Source: Azolla caroliniana (Eukaryota; Polypodiophyta). Taken from it: DNA of 64,000 bases. Below are positions 1 through 9,749 of the stretch, piece by piece. Location: assembly GCA_043228905.1 (NCBI GenBank), contig JBHGNT010000014.1, forward strand, positions 7,254,001 through 7,318,000, in the 5' to 3' direction. Position 1 is the first letter of the stretch. Each line of letters opens with the position of its first letter. The position numbers and the translations under genes are program-made. A model generated the notes under the pieces. It searched no databases and had not been told where the DNA came from. It saw only the letters and a list, made by a program, of their open reading frames with translations.

Positions 1-105
1 CCATAAGGGAAGCCATGTATTATTCAAGCTCTTGCAGATGACCATATCATGTTTTTGGTACCTAATCACGAAAATGTTAGTAAGACAAGAGATTTGTAGA
101 AATTA
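1..105 (+). pseudogene. LINE L1a reverse transcriptase fragment (first piece)
   Basis: Translated on the plus strand, positions about 20-100 give a peptide containing ALADDHIMFL, which matches ALADDSFLFL of the second LINE in this window (45970-46000). This is the catalytic ADD block of a non-LTR retrotransposon reverse transcriptase. The frame has stop codons (for example at 97-99), so the copy is dead. The fragment ends at 105, where a solo LTR begins, and resumes at 937 beyond a near-perfect target duplication. The 5' part of the LINE lies outside the window. Confidence 0.6.
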
Positions 106-404
106 TGTCACATCTAGGATGTGACTCAAACCTCTTACTTATAACACACCCAATATATGGTTAATATTGTATAGCCTAGCATATAAAATATTCTAGTCTT
201 TAGTATTGTTGAGAGTCGAACTCAACTTCCCATAGAGATAGGTTTCACACTAGCTCATGGACACACCATGCTAGTTTTGTAAATAGTTGAAAGGGAACTT
301 GCCCTAGCCTAGTTGGTATTTAAATCAAGCCTTTGTAACTTAGTAGTTGTTGGAAGTATACAGTTTCTTGTTCGATCTCTCTCTCTCACACTCTCTCTCT
401 TTAT

Positions 405-600
405 CGTAATTAGCTTACCCTAGTGGTAAGTCGATAACACTACAAGCACTGTGTCTTGGGTTCGAAACCCAATTTTCTCACCTCTCTATTATATACTTCA
501 TATATATCTTTATTTCACTAGATGCCACTGTGGAATGTAGGGGTTGAACCCATGACCACCTGGTCTCCATTGGGCAACCTTACCAACTGAGTTACATCCA
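405..600. repeat. Pair of opposed tRNA-like (SINE-type) units inside S1
   Basis: The plus-strand unit has an A-box-like stretch at 411-426 (TAGCTTACCCTAGTGG) and a B-box GGTTCGAAACC at 459-469. A minus-strand unit has B-box GGTTCAACCC (complement of 541-550) and A-box TAACTCAGTTGG (complement of 583-594). Box spacing is that of tRNA genes. The cloverleaf is poor, so these are more likely SINE-type heads or decayed tRNA pseudogenes than working tRNA genes. Confidence 0.45.
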
Positions 601-696
601 TTTGGGCACTCTCTCTCTCTCTCTCTGCATGTCTTACGTGCACACACACAATCGTCTTCCACTGCACTAAATCTCTCTCGATTCTTTACAAGTATA

Positions 697-818
697 TTCT
701 AGAAATGTTCTATGGTATATTCTAGACAAGTATACTCTAGAGATATTTCTCGGGTATATTCTAGAGATATTTCTTAGGTATATTCTAGAGATATTCAATC
801 CCAGAACTTATATAAATA
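697..818 (+). promoter_or_regulatory. TTCTAGA palindrome repeats before a TATA box in S1
   Basis: TTCTAGAA occurs at 697-704. A unit of about 24 bp built on TATATTCTAGAGATATTTCT is then repeated about three times up to 798, directly upstream of TATAAATA (811-818). The TTCnnGAA core is the layout of a heat-shock element. The function is inferred from motif form only. Confidence 0.4.
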
Positions 819-936
819 TGTGTGTTCACCTAGATTATAATCAAGGTGAACAACACCAATTACAAAGTCTTTCAATTACTCAACTCATGCCTTTGATTAT
901 CTTCTACTCACTTGTGTATATTTTCTACCCGTGACA

Positions 937-1067
937 AATTGTTTTCAAATGCTTCAAGGTTGAGGACTAGTATGCATAAATCTGTCCTCATTTCATGTAC
1001 AAAGTAAAATGTTTTAGGGTTGGGATCGTTAGGAGAGATAGTATATCGTCATATGATTTGTCGTCAC
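937..1067 (+). pseudogene. LINE L1a reverse transcriptase fragment (second piece)
   Basis: Plus-strand translation gives a degenerate stretch around GLVCINLSS, the region after the ADD block in LINE reverse transcriptases (usually SGLxIN..KS). It joins directly to LGYPI in the next piece (7025 on) once copia element A is removed with one copy of its GTCAC duplication. Stops and frame changes are present. Confidence 0.5.
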
Positions 1068-1395
1068 TGTTGAGCGGCAAGCTCAACCGGAGCCGGATCG
1101 ACTGAATAAGCCGGAGCCGGTAAGCGAGACGGATCGGGCAAAACGGATTGGTATGACGGTGAGCAACCGAACCGGCAAGCAGTGGAGGCCGGGTGCAATC
1201 TGTAACCGGAAGTCCAATCGGAAGCCTAGTATAGGATAGACTACTAGGTAGCTATAGTCTCGTAGTAAGTGTCAGATGCTCGTGTGAGCATTGAAGTACA
1301 TGGTACTTCTGTCAGTCCCAAGAGGACTTGTATAAATAGTGCTACTTAGCACAGTGTGTGTACAGAGTCTTGATATAATTTTGAAATTGTGTTCT

Positions 1396-1441
<46 letters not shown>

Positions 1442-1480
1442 GTTCTCTGTTTTACACTTCCGCAAACACTTACGTTTACA
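1068..1480 (+). repeat. 5' LTR of copia A
   Basis: This LTR is 413 bp, begins TGTTGAGC and ends TTTACA. It carries two small palindromes upstream of a TATA box (TATAAATA, 1331-1338): GAAGTAC-ATG-GTACTTC (1293-1309) and AGTCC-N5-GGACT (1314-1328). A 42-bp CT repeat (1397-1438) lies downstream of the TATA box, where it would be transcribed. Confidence 0.93.
1331..1338 (+). promoter_or_regulatory. TATA box of copia A 5' LTR
   Basis: TATAAATA follows the conserved string GGACTTG. The same block recurs in the 3' LTR (6881-6888) and in related element C (33160-33167). It would drive the genomic RNA of the element. Confidence 0.7.
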
Positions 1481-1492
1481 TGGTATCAGAGC
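1481..1492 (+). other. Primer binding site of copia A (initiator tRNA-Met)
   Basis: TGGTATCAGAGC directly follows the LTR end. It is the usual plant copia site complementary to the 3' end of initiator tRNA-Met, where minus-strand DNA synthesis starts. Confidence 0.9.
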
Positions 1493-1574
1493 GCGAGGGT
1501 TGAGAACCTCTGCTGCAGACATTTACTCTTGAGAAGAAAACCCTAACAGGTCGAAAACAGACACAGTAGAAGAC

Positions 1575-3326
1575 ATGGATAGAGGCATGGCTACGTCGCT
1601 CCTGGTGGAGAAGCTCGATAGGAGCAACTACGCATCCTGGTCTTACAAGATGCACCAGTACCTGCTTGGACACGGGTACTGGAGTTATGTCGAAGGAGCG
1701 AATGATGCGGCTCCCGACTCGGCACACAAGGACTTCCCGGTATGGGAACAGGCGGCAAGTAGGGTGATGTACTGCTTCGTGTCCAGTGTCGGCGATCAGC
1801 TGCTCAGCCACATCCGTGACGCCAAGACACCGAAGGATGCTTGGGGGAACCTGAAAAAGGTTTTCGCTGCAAGCACCACTGCCCGGAAGCTGCAACTTAG
1901 ACAAGAGTTGAGCAATGTTCGACAGAAGAACATGTCTGTGGCAGACTACACGGGCCGGATAAAGGAGATCTGCGACTCGCTCGCCTCTATCAATGTTACC
2001 GTAGAGGAAGACGAGATGGTGCAGGTATGTCTCGGAGGCCTGGCGTCCAAGTTCGGAGTGTTCCGGACTGCAGTGTGTACAAGGGAGAATACCCCCTCAT
2101 TCTTCGACTTACAGTCGATGCTCCTTGTAGAGGAGAACCACGCCGGTGCATCTACCAGTGCATCCCCGGACAGCCGAATGTTGTACACGGGAACAGATCG
2201 ATTCCGTGGGTGTGGTGGAAGAGGTGGGTCGGCACGCAATGGAGGCGATCGGCAAGAGCAAGAACGGAGGCACTATGAACGTGCCGACAGCAGTTCCGGG
2301 ACTTCCACAAGCAGGGGGAGTCAAGGCGGTGCCGGAGGCCAGCAAGACAAATCCGCTACGGAATGCTGGTACTGTGGCAAAAAAGGCCACAGGGAAAGCG
2401 AGTGCTGGAGAAAGCGTGCCGATTCGGACAAATCCGGATCCGGCAAGACCAGTAAGGATGGCCGACAAAACTCACACTACGCAAACGGATCAAGAGGATC
2501 CGGAACCGGAAAGGCCGGTAAGGGGCCAACCTTGGTGATGAATCACAAGGCAAACTCAATGAAGAAGACCACTTCCAAAACGGAGGAAGTGTGGTATGTT
2601 GATTCCGGCGCGTCGAACCACATGACGAGCCACAAAGAGTGGTTCTCCTTTCTGGAGAAACTGGATCAACTAGGAGTAGTCGAAACCGGAGACGACACTC
2701 CTCACCCAATCGTGCACGTCGGAGAAGTCCCTCTAAGCCACGTCGGACAGAAAGGGAAGCTGATGAACGTATTACACGTTCCGACAATCACGAAAAACCT
2801 GGTGTCCGTCGATCAGATTGTCGACCAGGGGATGCAGGTGCGGTTTACGCACCTCGGGTGCTTCATTGAGGATGAGGGCGAAGTCATTGCGCAAGGGCAC
2901 AGAGACGGGAGGATGTTTATCCTCAACACCAATGACTTTGGCACCGCACTGTTCGCAAAACGACAGAAGGTCAAGTCGGACATCGACCTGTGGCACAAGC
3001 GGATAGGCCACGTCAACTACCGGAGGCTTCAAGACCTGCAAACGAAACAAGTCGTTTTCGGTTTGCCGAAGTTCAGCGGCCGGAGAGCCGAAATTTGTGA
3101 AGCCTGCCAACTTGGGAAGCAACACCGGCTTCCATTCCCCACCGAACGGAACCGGAGCTGTAACAAGCTCGATCTCATCCATTCGGATGTGTGGGGACCG
3201 ACACAAAGTGTAAGCCTTGGTGGGAGCCGATACTTCGTCTCCTTCATCGACGACTATACTCGACATACTTGGATCTACCTCATTGAGCGGAAGAGCGAAG
3301 TCTGCGACTGTTTCCAGAGCCTCTAG
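1575..3326 (+). pseudogene. Copia A: gag, protease and N-terminal integrase
   Basis: The first 583 codons of the polyprotein. Residues 1-200 are a copia gag domain. A CX2CX4HX4C zinc knuckle (CWYCGKKGHRESEC) lies at about 264-277, and the aspartic protease motif DSGASNHM begins at about 343. The GAG-pre-integrase block (WHKRIGH, then CEACQLGKQH) precedes the integrase core, which starts at IHSDVWGP. The frame stops at TAG 3324-3326, where related element C has lysine, and continues in the same frame beyond. ATG at 1575 matches the start position of copia C. Confidence 0.88.
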
Positions 3327-3329
3327 AAG

Positions 3330-4730
3330 ATGGTGGAACGGGAATCGGAGAGGAAGATCAAATGCCTTCGGTCGGATGGCGGAAAGGAATATTTTCCCGA
3401 CCAATTCACTAGTTATCTACAGCAGAAGGGAATTCGGCGAGAGTTCAACTGCAGATACACACCGGAGCAAAACGGTGTGGCCGAAAGGAAGAACCAGACA
3501 CTCGTCGAAGCGACAAGGGCAACGCTGGAGGAAAAGAGCATGCCCCGGTTCTACTGAGCGAAGGCGGTCCAGACGGCCGTCTACATACAAAACCGCATCG
3601 GTGACAAGGTGTCAGCTCATGAGCTGTATTTCGGGCACAAGCCGAACTTAAGACACCTTCGGATATTCGGCAGCATAACGTATGTGCATGTGCCGGATCA
3701 GAAGCGAAGAAAGCTGGATGCAGAATCGGAAAAATGCATCCTAGTCGGTTATGCTCAAGAGCAAAAGGGGTATAAGTGCTATAACCCCCGGACGAAGGAA
3801 GTCCGAGTTAGCCGGGATGTCGAGTTCGACGAATCGGCATCCTGGTACTCCGTACCGACTCCGACTTCCGATCCCGACCCAATGCCGGAAGATCAGGCCA
3901 GTGAGCCTGAATCAGCCCTGGCAGAGGATGATGAAGCCGGGACTCAAGCTGAGGGTCCGGAATCGTTACGGTTGAGTGGACCGAACGAGCGACTGAGTCG
4001 GTTGGACCAGTCAGATGAAGAGACGGCAAGTGGTAGAGACTCTGCCATGCTCTCCCCACGCAAGGAACCAAGGAAACGGTTCACGCGCAAAGAGAAGGGG
4101 AAGAGGAAGATGTCGGAATTCAAAATCGGCAACGAAGAGTCGGATCGGTGCGTATCCGACTCCGGAAAGGAGAAAGGCGGATCTTCGGCAACGAAGACCG
4201 AACTGGCCAAGAAGGGCCTCAAATCAGGTGACGGTGCGTTGCGCCGATCAACTCGCCAGAAGGATCCCGTCATGTGGTACGGGTACAATGACTACATGGC
4301 GCATCATTATGCGTACATGACTAAGGTGACAGAAGTGCGTGAGCCGGAGAGCTACGTAGAAGCGGCAAAGGACGCAAATTGGTGTGCCGCTATGGACGAA
4401 GAAATGCGGGCACTCGATGCCAACGAAACTTGGGACCTAGTTGATCCTCCCCGTCACTGTAAACTGATCGAATGCAAGTGGGTGTACAAGGTCAAGTACA
4501 ACGCCGACGGTTATGTTAACCGGTACAAAGCCCGGTTAGTGGCGAAGGGATTCGCGCAGACCCACAGAATCGACTACGACTACGACGAGACCTTCGCTCC
4601 TGTGGCGAAGATGACGACAGTTCGTGTGGTACTAGCGGTTGCTGCGGCAAGGCGGTGGCATCTTCACCAGATGGATGTGAAGAATGCCTTCCTTCAAGGA
4701 GAGCTTGAAGAAGAAGTCTTTATGACTTAG
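3330..4730 (+). pseudogene. Copia A: C-terminal integrase and N-terminal reverse transcriptase
   Basis: Same frame as the preceding segment. It carries the second catalytic Asp (RSDGGKEY) and the Glu block (PEQNGVAERKN) of the integrase. TGA 3555-3557 falls where relatives have Trp. The segment then has a connector ([13 protein letters not shown]) and the start of RT ([26 protein letters not shown]). RT holds a 6-bp duplication that gives DYDYDETF instead of DYDETF (about 4574-4585). TAG 4728-4730 ends the segment where relatives have Gln. A serine- and acid-rich linker joins IN and RT. Confidence 0.85.
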
Positions 4731-5336
4731 CCCCCCGGATTTCAATCGGAAATGAACAAGTCGGCGGTATGCCGACTGAAGAAGTCGCTTTACGGCTTGA
4801 AGCAAGCCCCCCGAGCTTGGAACGCGAAGATCACGCACCGGTTGCGTAAGCTGGGGTTTGCTGTCTCTAAGTCGGACTCTTCGTTGTTCATCCGGCAAGG
4901 CTCTGACGGTCTGATATGTATACTCTTGTATGTGGATGATTTAGTCATCACCGGACCGGGTCTTCCCGAAATCAACCGCGTCAAGTCCCAGTTGTCGGAC
5001 ACATTCGAAATGAAGGACCTGGGGGACCTCCATTATTTTCTTGGGATCGAAGTGATCCGGACCCCCGACGGCATATTGCTCTCACAACGACATTACGTGT
5101 TGAATATGTTGTATAAGTTCGGCATGACGAATTGCCGACCTGTCTCCACACCCCTGGACCGGAACCAGAAGCTCCGTCCCAACTCCGGACTGGCCTGCAA
5201 TGAGAAACGGTTCCGACAGGTTGTCGGAAGCCTGATATACTTAACCATCACCCGACCTGACATCAGCTATCCGGTCGGCGTGGTAAGTCAGTTCATGCAG
5301 AAGCCGACCCTGGAGCACCTTCAGTGCGCGCAATGA
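4731..5336 (+). pseudogene. Copia A: reverse transcriptase, catalytic part
   Basis: Continues the same frame. The RT core LKKSLYGLKQAPRAWN and the catalytic YVDD in LLYVDDLVITG (about 4925-4950) are intact, followed by LHYFLGIEVIRTP and LIYLTITRPDISY. TGA 5334-5336 replaces the Arg codon seen in element C (CAQRILRYVNGT), as expected for CGA to TGA decay. Confidence 0.86.
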
Positions 5337-5348
5337 ATATTACGGTAT

Positions 5349-6623
5349 GTGAATGGCACTAAGGACCGGGGACTGCTGTACCGGCAAGGTATACCCGAAG
5401 AGCTTGTCAGTTACACGGATGCTGACTGGGTTGGCGATGCATCTGATCGCCGCTCCACTTCCGGATACATGTTCTCCATAGGTAGCGCGGCCGTTGCGTG
5501 GAGCAGCAAGAAGCAGCCCACAGTGGCTTTGTCAAGCACTGAGGCTGAGTACCGGGCCGCTACCGTTGCCACTTGTGAAGCCATCTGGCTTCGGCGACTG
5601 CTGCGAGACTTGTGGATCGAGGTACCGACCCCGATCCCGATTTACTACGATAACATGAGCAGCCTACAGCTCGCCAGGAACCCTGTGTTCCATGCTCGCA
5701 CAAAGCACATCGAGGTGCACTACCACTTCGTGCGTGAGCGGGTCCTGAGCGGTGAAGTTGACCTACGGTATGTTCATACGGATCGGCAAGTTTCCGACAT
5801 CTTCACCAAGCCGCTCAGATCGGACAAGTTGCAGCACTTTACCGACATGCTTGGTATTCAGCATCTCGACGTGCCGCACTTGAGGGGGAGAAGCAAGGGC
5901 AAAGTCTCTATCGAAACGGGCAAAGGCAAAAAAACTGTTGAACCCGTCGGTAAGAGGAGAGCCGGAAGAAGAGGAGACAAGAAGATGAAGGAAGCCGAGT
6001 CGACGAAGGAAGTCGACACATCCGAACAGGTCGGAGCAAGCGGCTGTGAAGAAGAGTTGTGCACTCAGGAAGAGAAGTGCATGCTGTGCGGAGGTCATCA
6101 CGACGGTACTAACCATGATGCGGAGTCGAATGAAGAATTCGATTTCGGTTCACCGGCTGAAGAAGCTGAGGGAAGCATGGAGAAGGCCAAGACTCGGAAG
6201 TGGTCCGATGTGGTGAGAGGCCTGAAGCCAGAAGTCGAATCGGAGTGTACCGATTCGGACAAGAGCTGGAACGAGTCAGAGACAACTGACTCGGATCAAC
6301 AGATGGATTCGGATGAGTCGGATCGACTGAAGGCCATGGGGACACGGACACAGGGGAAGTCGATGCCATCGTGGGAGAACCGACGGATCGGCAAGCGCCG
6401 GAGTCACAACAACGTGAGTGCTGAGATGGGCCTATTGAGCAGACATGCCGACCGAGAGGGTCGAGGCGCGCAGAACCAAAGGGGTCGCGGCAAACAAGAC
6501 CGGACCGGACGAGGAGCGCGAGCAAGGCGGAGTGACGCCAGGAGAAGTCGGTTGGAAGAACCGACTGCCACAGAGGTCGACACTACGACCCCACCTCAGG
6601 TTGAGCTTGAGGGGGAGTGTTGA
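5349..6623 (+). pseudogene. Copia A: RNase H domain with long C-terminal extension
   Basis: The frame is open for 424 codons. The first about 175 residues are the copia RNase H (YTDADWVGD, ALSSTEAEY, KHIEVHYHFV, DIFTKPL), ending at HLRGRS, where copia proteins normally stop near the polypurine tract. Here about 240 further codons follow, rich in Lys, Arg, Glu and Ser. They include EFDFGSPAEEAEG, an acidic DSDESD run, a CxxC-HH cluster (CMLCGGHHDG) and the basic block SRHADREGRG. The stop TGA 6621-6623 lies inside the 3' LTR. EFDFGS and SRxADRxGR recur in element C, so the tail is a shared coding segment. Confidence 0.8.
5878..5890 (+). other. Inner polypurine-tract copy (PPT1) of copia A
   Basis: ACTTGAGGGGGAG is read as LRG at the end of RNase H, the place where copia elements carry their polypurine tract. 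It lies 727 nt before the tract next to the LTR. The same inner copy exists in C (37602-37613) and B (8796-8807, minus). Confidence 0.65.
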
Positions 6624-6638
6624 GCGGCAAGCTCAACC
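6599..6638 (+). other. Polypurine tract and 3' LTR junction in an inverted repeat (copia A)
   Basis: GGTTGAGCTTG (6599-6609) and CAAGCTCAACC (6628-6638) are perfect inverted arms. The 18-nt loop between them holds the polypurine tract (CTTGAGGGGGAG, 6606-6617, partly in the arm) and the first bases of the LTR. Identical 10-bp cores and the same loop length occur in B and C. Confidence 0.75.
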
Positions 6639-6945
6639 GGAGCCGGATCGACTGAATAAGCCGGAGCAGGTAAGCGAGACGGATTGGGCGAAACGGATCG
6701 GTATGACGGTGAGCAACCGAACCGGCAAGCAGTGGAGGCCGGGTGCAATCTGTAACCGGAAGTCCAATCGGAAGCCTAGTATAGGATAGACTACTAGGTA
6801 GCTATAGTCTCGTAGTAAGTGTCAGATGCTCGTGTGAGCATTAAAGTACATGGTACTTCTGTCAGTCCCAAGAGGACTTGTATAAATAGTGCTACTTAGC
6901 ACAGTGTGTGTACAGAGTCTTGATATAATTTTGAAATTGTTTTCT

Positions 6946-6984
<39 letters not shown>

Positions 6985-7024
6985 TGTTCTCTGTTTTACG
7001 CTTCCGCAAACACTTACGTTTACA
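6618..7024 (+). repeat. 3' LTR of copia A
   Basis: This LTR is 407 bp and nearly identical to the 5' copy. The CT repeat is shorter (6947-6976, 30 bp against 42 bp) and about eight base differences are visible. The TATA box is at 6881-6888. GTCAC follows at 7025-7029. Confidence 0.93.
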
Positions 7025-8204
7025 GTCACCTTGGGTATCCAATTAAGGTGGACGTTTCTCATGTGAAATTTATTGAGTGGGTAGATTCTAAAAAACTAGA
7101 GGATAAGTTTATGTATTGGAGGTCTTAATTCTAACCTTTTCATGTACGGCTTAAGGTGGTCCAATCTATTTTGGTCTCTATGGTGACTTATCATCTTCCT
7201 TTGTTACCATGGTCAAAGTAAGCACTTAAAATTGTGTCACACTCAATGTAAATGTTGTTATGGAAGAGAAAAGAGAAAAGTGTCATGTCATGGTTGTCAT
7301 GGGATCATGTTTGTACTCCAAAACGTCTAGATGGGACATCAATGTTGAATTTATATGAGCATAGGATGACTCGTTGATTTACTTTCATTCAATTTATGTT
7401 TGAGGGTGTACAACCTTGGACAAAAATGGTGGCATACTTCATAAAGAATACATGAATTAATTAATCTTGGAAACACGACGATTGATGCTAATTAGTGGAA
7501 TATCGGTAATTCTAAAAGGGATGTCAAATGTGCAGGGTCTCACATAGTTAATGATTTGTTGACATTTTGGCAGAGTATGTTGGATTTTGTGCAATGGTAT
7601 CCTCGATGAGAAAGGAAATGTGTCAATTCATTATAAATGGAGGTTTTGGTGATATCAAGGTTATCGAGGTGGGAAGGTAAACATTTTCTTAACCTTCAAT
7701 TTACTCGGATGACTAGGTTGGGTTTGTTAATAGTCAAGGATGCTATGTTTGGTGTCACAAAGAATATTAATGGCTTCTCAAATAGCAAGATCAACATTTC
7801 ATATTCCAAGAGATTATACCTTTATTTGGGATAAGTTCAAAGGATTATTGTAATTGTATGAGCCAATTCCTAATTTAGATGGGGGATCTCAAGAGCTGAA
7901 TTGGACATTTGTTGGAAATAGGAGGTTGACTATGATCTCAATAAATTATGTTTATCAAATTTTGATTGACAAACATAAGTGGATGGAAGAAATGGTTGTA
8001 AATATATGGGGTTTTCATAAGCCCATTACCTAGTCGTTTCATGTGATCAAGGCAAGTTGGTGTTCTCAATTGATGCTACGAGCTAAGGTATTGATTTATA
8101 GAGTTATAGTTGGAGCTTTACCATCGGGGGATGCATTCAACAAAAGAAACATTGTTAGAGGAATGTGTTTCTTTTGTTCAGTGGAATTGGAACATATTAT
8201 TAAC
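7025..8204 (+). pseudogene. LINE L1a: RT thumb to zf-RVT region
   Basis: Begins LGYPIKVD and FIEWVDSKKLEDKFMYW (7030-7125), the conserved block after the RT palm in plant LINEs. It ends with a zf-RVT-like stretch (RAKVLIYRVIVGALPSGD, RGMCFFC, about 8070-8204). Many stops interrupt it. The coding match breaks at 8204 inside EHII, where copia B starts, and resumes at 41828 with KHRFLSC. The two ends join in frame when B is removed with one TTAAG copy. Confidence 0.7.
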
Positions 8205-8664
8205 TGTAAAGAATCAATGGTGATTCTTGTGTAGTGGAAGAGATGTGTGTTATGTGTATGTGTGAGAGGAAAGAGGAGAGGAGAGAAACACAAGATGGAT
8301 AAGAGACAAAAATGAAGTACTCAAGAAGAAGGAGATGTATATTAACAAGGAGAATATGATAAATGAAAATGTAGCATTACAAGGAGTCACAACCGACTTA
8401 GTATGAAGTGTGAGGAGGGTGCTTTATATATAGTCACCCTCTCTCTTCATTAACTAACTACAACCACCACTCTCTCTCTTGGGGAATGTGAAGACTCATA
8501 GTCATGGGGAATATGTAACTCATTAGTTATGTGCCATAGAATATGATTCTATGACACATAGTTAATGTTTAGAGAGTAGTGGTGTGACTCTTGACCTTAG
8601 AGTAATCATGGATTCTCAAAAGGTGTGTTCACACGTTGCACTATGTTGAGCTTGATTCTCAACA
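8205..8664 (-). repeat. 3' LTR of copia B (left)
   Basis: About 460 bp, matching 41369-41827. On the minus strand it begins TGTTGAG and ends TTTACA. A minus-strand TATA motif (TATATATAAA, complement of 8423-8432) is present. Confidence 0.92.
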
Positions 8665-8682
8665 TGCCCCCTCAAGCTCAAC
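8645..8682 (-). other. Polypurine tract and 3' LTR junction in an inverted repeat (copia B)
   Basis: Arms GTTGAGCTTG (8645-8654) and CAAGCTCAAC (8673-8682) are perfect complements with an 18-nt loop. The loop holds the polypurine tract (minus strand, complement of 8665-8676) and the LTR end. The arm sequences are identical to those in A and C. Confidence 0.75.
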
Positions 8683-8942
8683 TCAGGTTGGTTCCTTTCG
8701 ATTGATGTTTGCTTCGGTTGGTATCCAGTTTGGACGATCTCCGGTGTCCGCTTCGACTCGTACCCGGTTCAAACGGTATTCGATTCTCGCTTGTACTCCC
8801 CCTCAAGCTTGGCAAGTCAGGGATCGTCAATCCAAGGTCTGACATGAATTGTTGAAGCATGTCAGCTCCTAAGGCTTTGGTGAAGATGTCGGCCGTCTGA
8901 AGATTCGTGTTGATGTGTTGAAGGTCGACATCTTCGGCCTGT
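8665..8942 (-). pseudogene. Copia B: end of RNase H plus short C-terminal tail
   Basis: The minus strand reads AEDVDLQHINTN, ADIFTKAL and LPSLRGS, the standard copia end, then about 37 further codons up to a stop near 8680. The inner polypurine-tract copy is at 8796-8807 and the outer copy at 8665-8676. The tail is therefore much shorter than in A or C. The upstream part of RNase H is at 13820-14192, beyond insertion E. Confidence 0.7.
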
Positions 8943-8946
8943 ACGT

Positions 8947-9712
8947 TGTCGCGTTGTTACGCGCGTGCGTGGAGAAAGGCAGGACCACGGGGGTCTTGGA
9001 CTAGGGAGCGACGGAGCGTAGGAAGTCGCACATCACCGTTTTCTGGGGCACCCCTGAAACGCACTGGAAGCAGCCGAAGAGAGATAGGGAGTGAGAGAGC
9101 GTGCTTGACACCGACTCACACGCGCACACACGCACACGCACACACGCACACACACACGCCCTCTTGTACAGGAAACGCAGGGAAGGAGGGGAGCACCCGA
9201 CACCAACAAGACGCCAATATACACAGACAGACGCAAACGTATATGTATATATATATAAGAAGAATACACTCCCGGCTTCGAGCCGGACTAGGATAGTTTA
9301 CAACAGTCGTCTGCTGTCAAGCCGCCGTTGGGGAGCTCTCGGGCTCGTCGCACCGAGGGGGGTCTTGCACAGGAGATAAGTTGCAGCCAACCCTAAACGA
9401 ACACGAAGGGGAAGAAGAAGAAGTAGAAGAAACCTAACCCTAAACCTACCGGTATACCCTCTAATCCAAAATGGGCAACCCTTTTACAAAGGGCGTTCCC
9501 TCCCTTTTATAGAACAAGGAGAGGGATGCGTTACAATGTGGGAAAAATCCCGACTTTCATGGGATCGTCTGTCCCGACTTGACTACTCTTCGGCGCCATA
9601 AAGGCGCCCTCGATATTCACACCAAATGTACATGGGTACGTATACACGCTGCACCCCGCCGATGTAGACAATGTTCCCTGGTTTTCGCCTATGGCCGAAA
9701 TTCTTCACGACA
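8947..9712 (-). repeat. 3' LTR of element E (left)
   Basis: This LTR is 766 bp, near identical to 13056-13815. It holds a CA/CG-rich microsatellite (about 9118-9160), an AT repeat and telomere-like CCCTAA units (about 9431-9446). A minus-strand TATA box (TATAAAAG) is complementary to 9504-9511. Confidence 0.88.
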
Positions 9713-9749
9713 TCCGCCCCCACCTAACTGCACGTCCACCGGTACGTGC
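9713..9749 (-). other. Polypurine tract with adjacent hairpin in element E
   Basis: On the minus strand GCACGT-ACCGGTGG-ACGTGC (complement of 9730-9749) forms a 6-bp stem with an 8-nt loop. The polypurine tract (complement of 9713-9724) comes next, then the LTR. Element D has the same arms and loop length. Confidence 0.7.

Larger units (their letters stand above)
106..936 (+). repeat. Solo LTR S1 with tRNA-like units and heat-shock-like repeats
   Basis: This 831-bp block starts TGTCAC and ends GTGACA (a 6-bp terminal inverted repeat). It is flanked by AATTA (101-105) and AATTG (937-941), a 5-bp target duplication with one mismatch. LINE reverse-transcriptase sequence lies on both sides, which supports an insertion reduced to one LTR. 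A TATA box (TATAAATA, 811-818) sets the plus orientation. No internal region or second LTR is present. The lineage is not certain; the TTCTAGA-rich upstream region resembles the LTR of gypsy element I. Confidence 0.6.
1068..7024 (+). mobile_element. Ty1/copia retrotransposon A, full length, decayed
   Basis: The element is complete from end to end: 5' LTR 1068-1480, primer site 1481-1492, one coding frame 1575-6623, polypurine tract 6606-6617 and 3' LTR 6618-7024. It is flanked by a perfect 5-bp duplication GTCAC (1063-1067 and 7025-7029). The domain order gag-protease-integrase-RT-RNase H is that of copia. Four in-frame stops and no frameshift interrupt the polyprotein. The LTRs differ at roughly eight positions besides a CT-repeat length change. 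It sits inside LINE L1a. Confidence 0.95.

Noticed and set aside
6064-6110. Zinc finger in the tail of copia A (CMLCGGHHDG)
   Set aside because: The cluster lacks a complete finger pattern and is missing from the homologous tail of C.
9101-9379. Coding frames over the CA/CG microsatellite in the E LTR
   Set aside because: They are simple-repeat translations (His/Thr/Ala runs), repeated in both LTRs.
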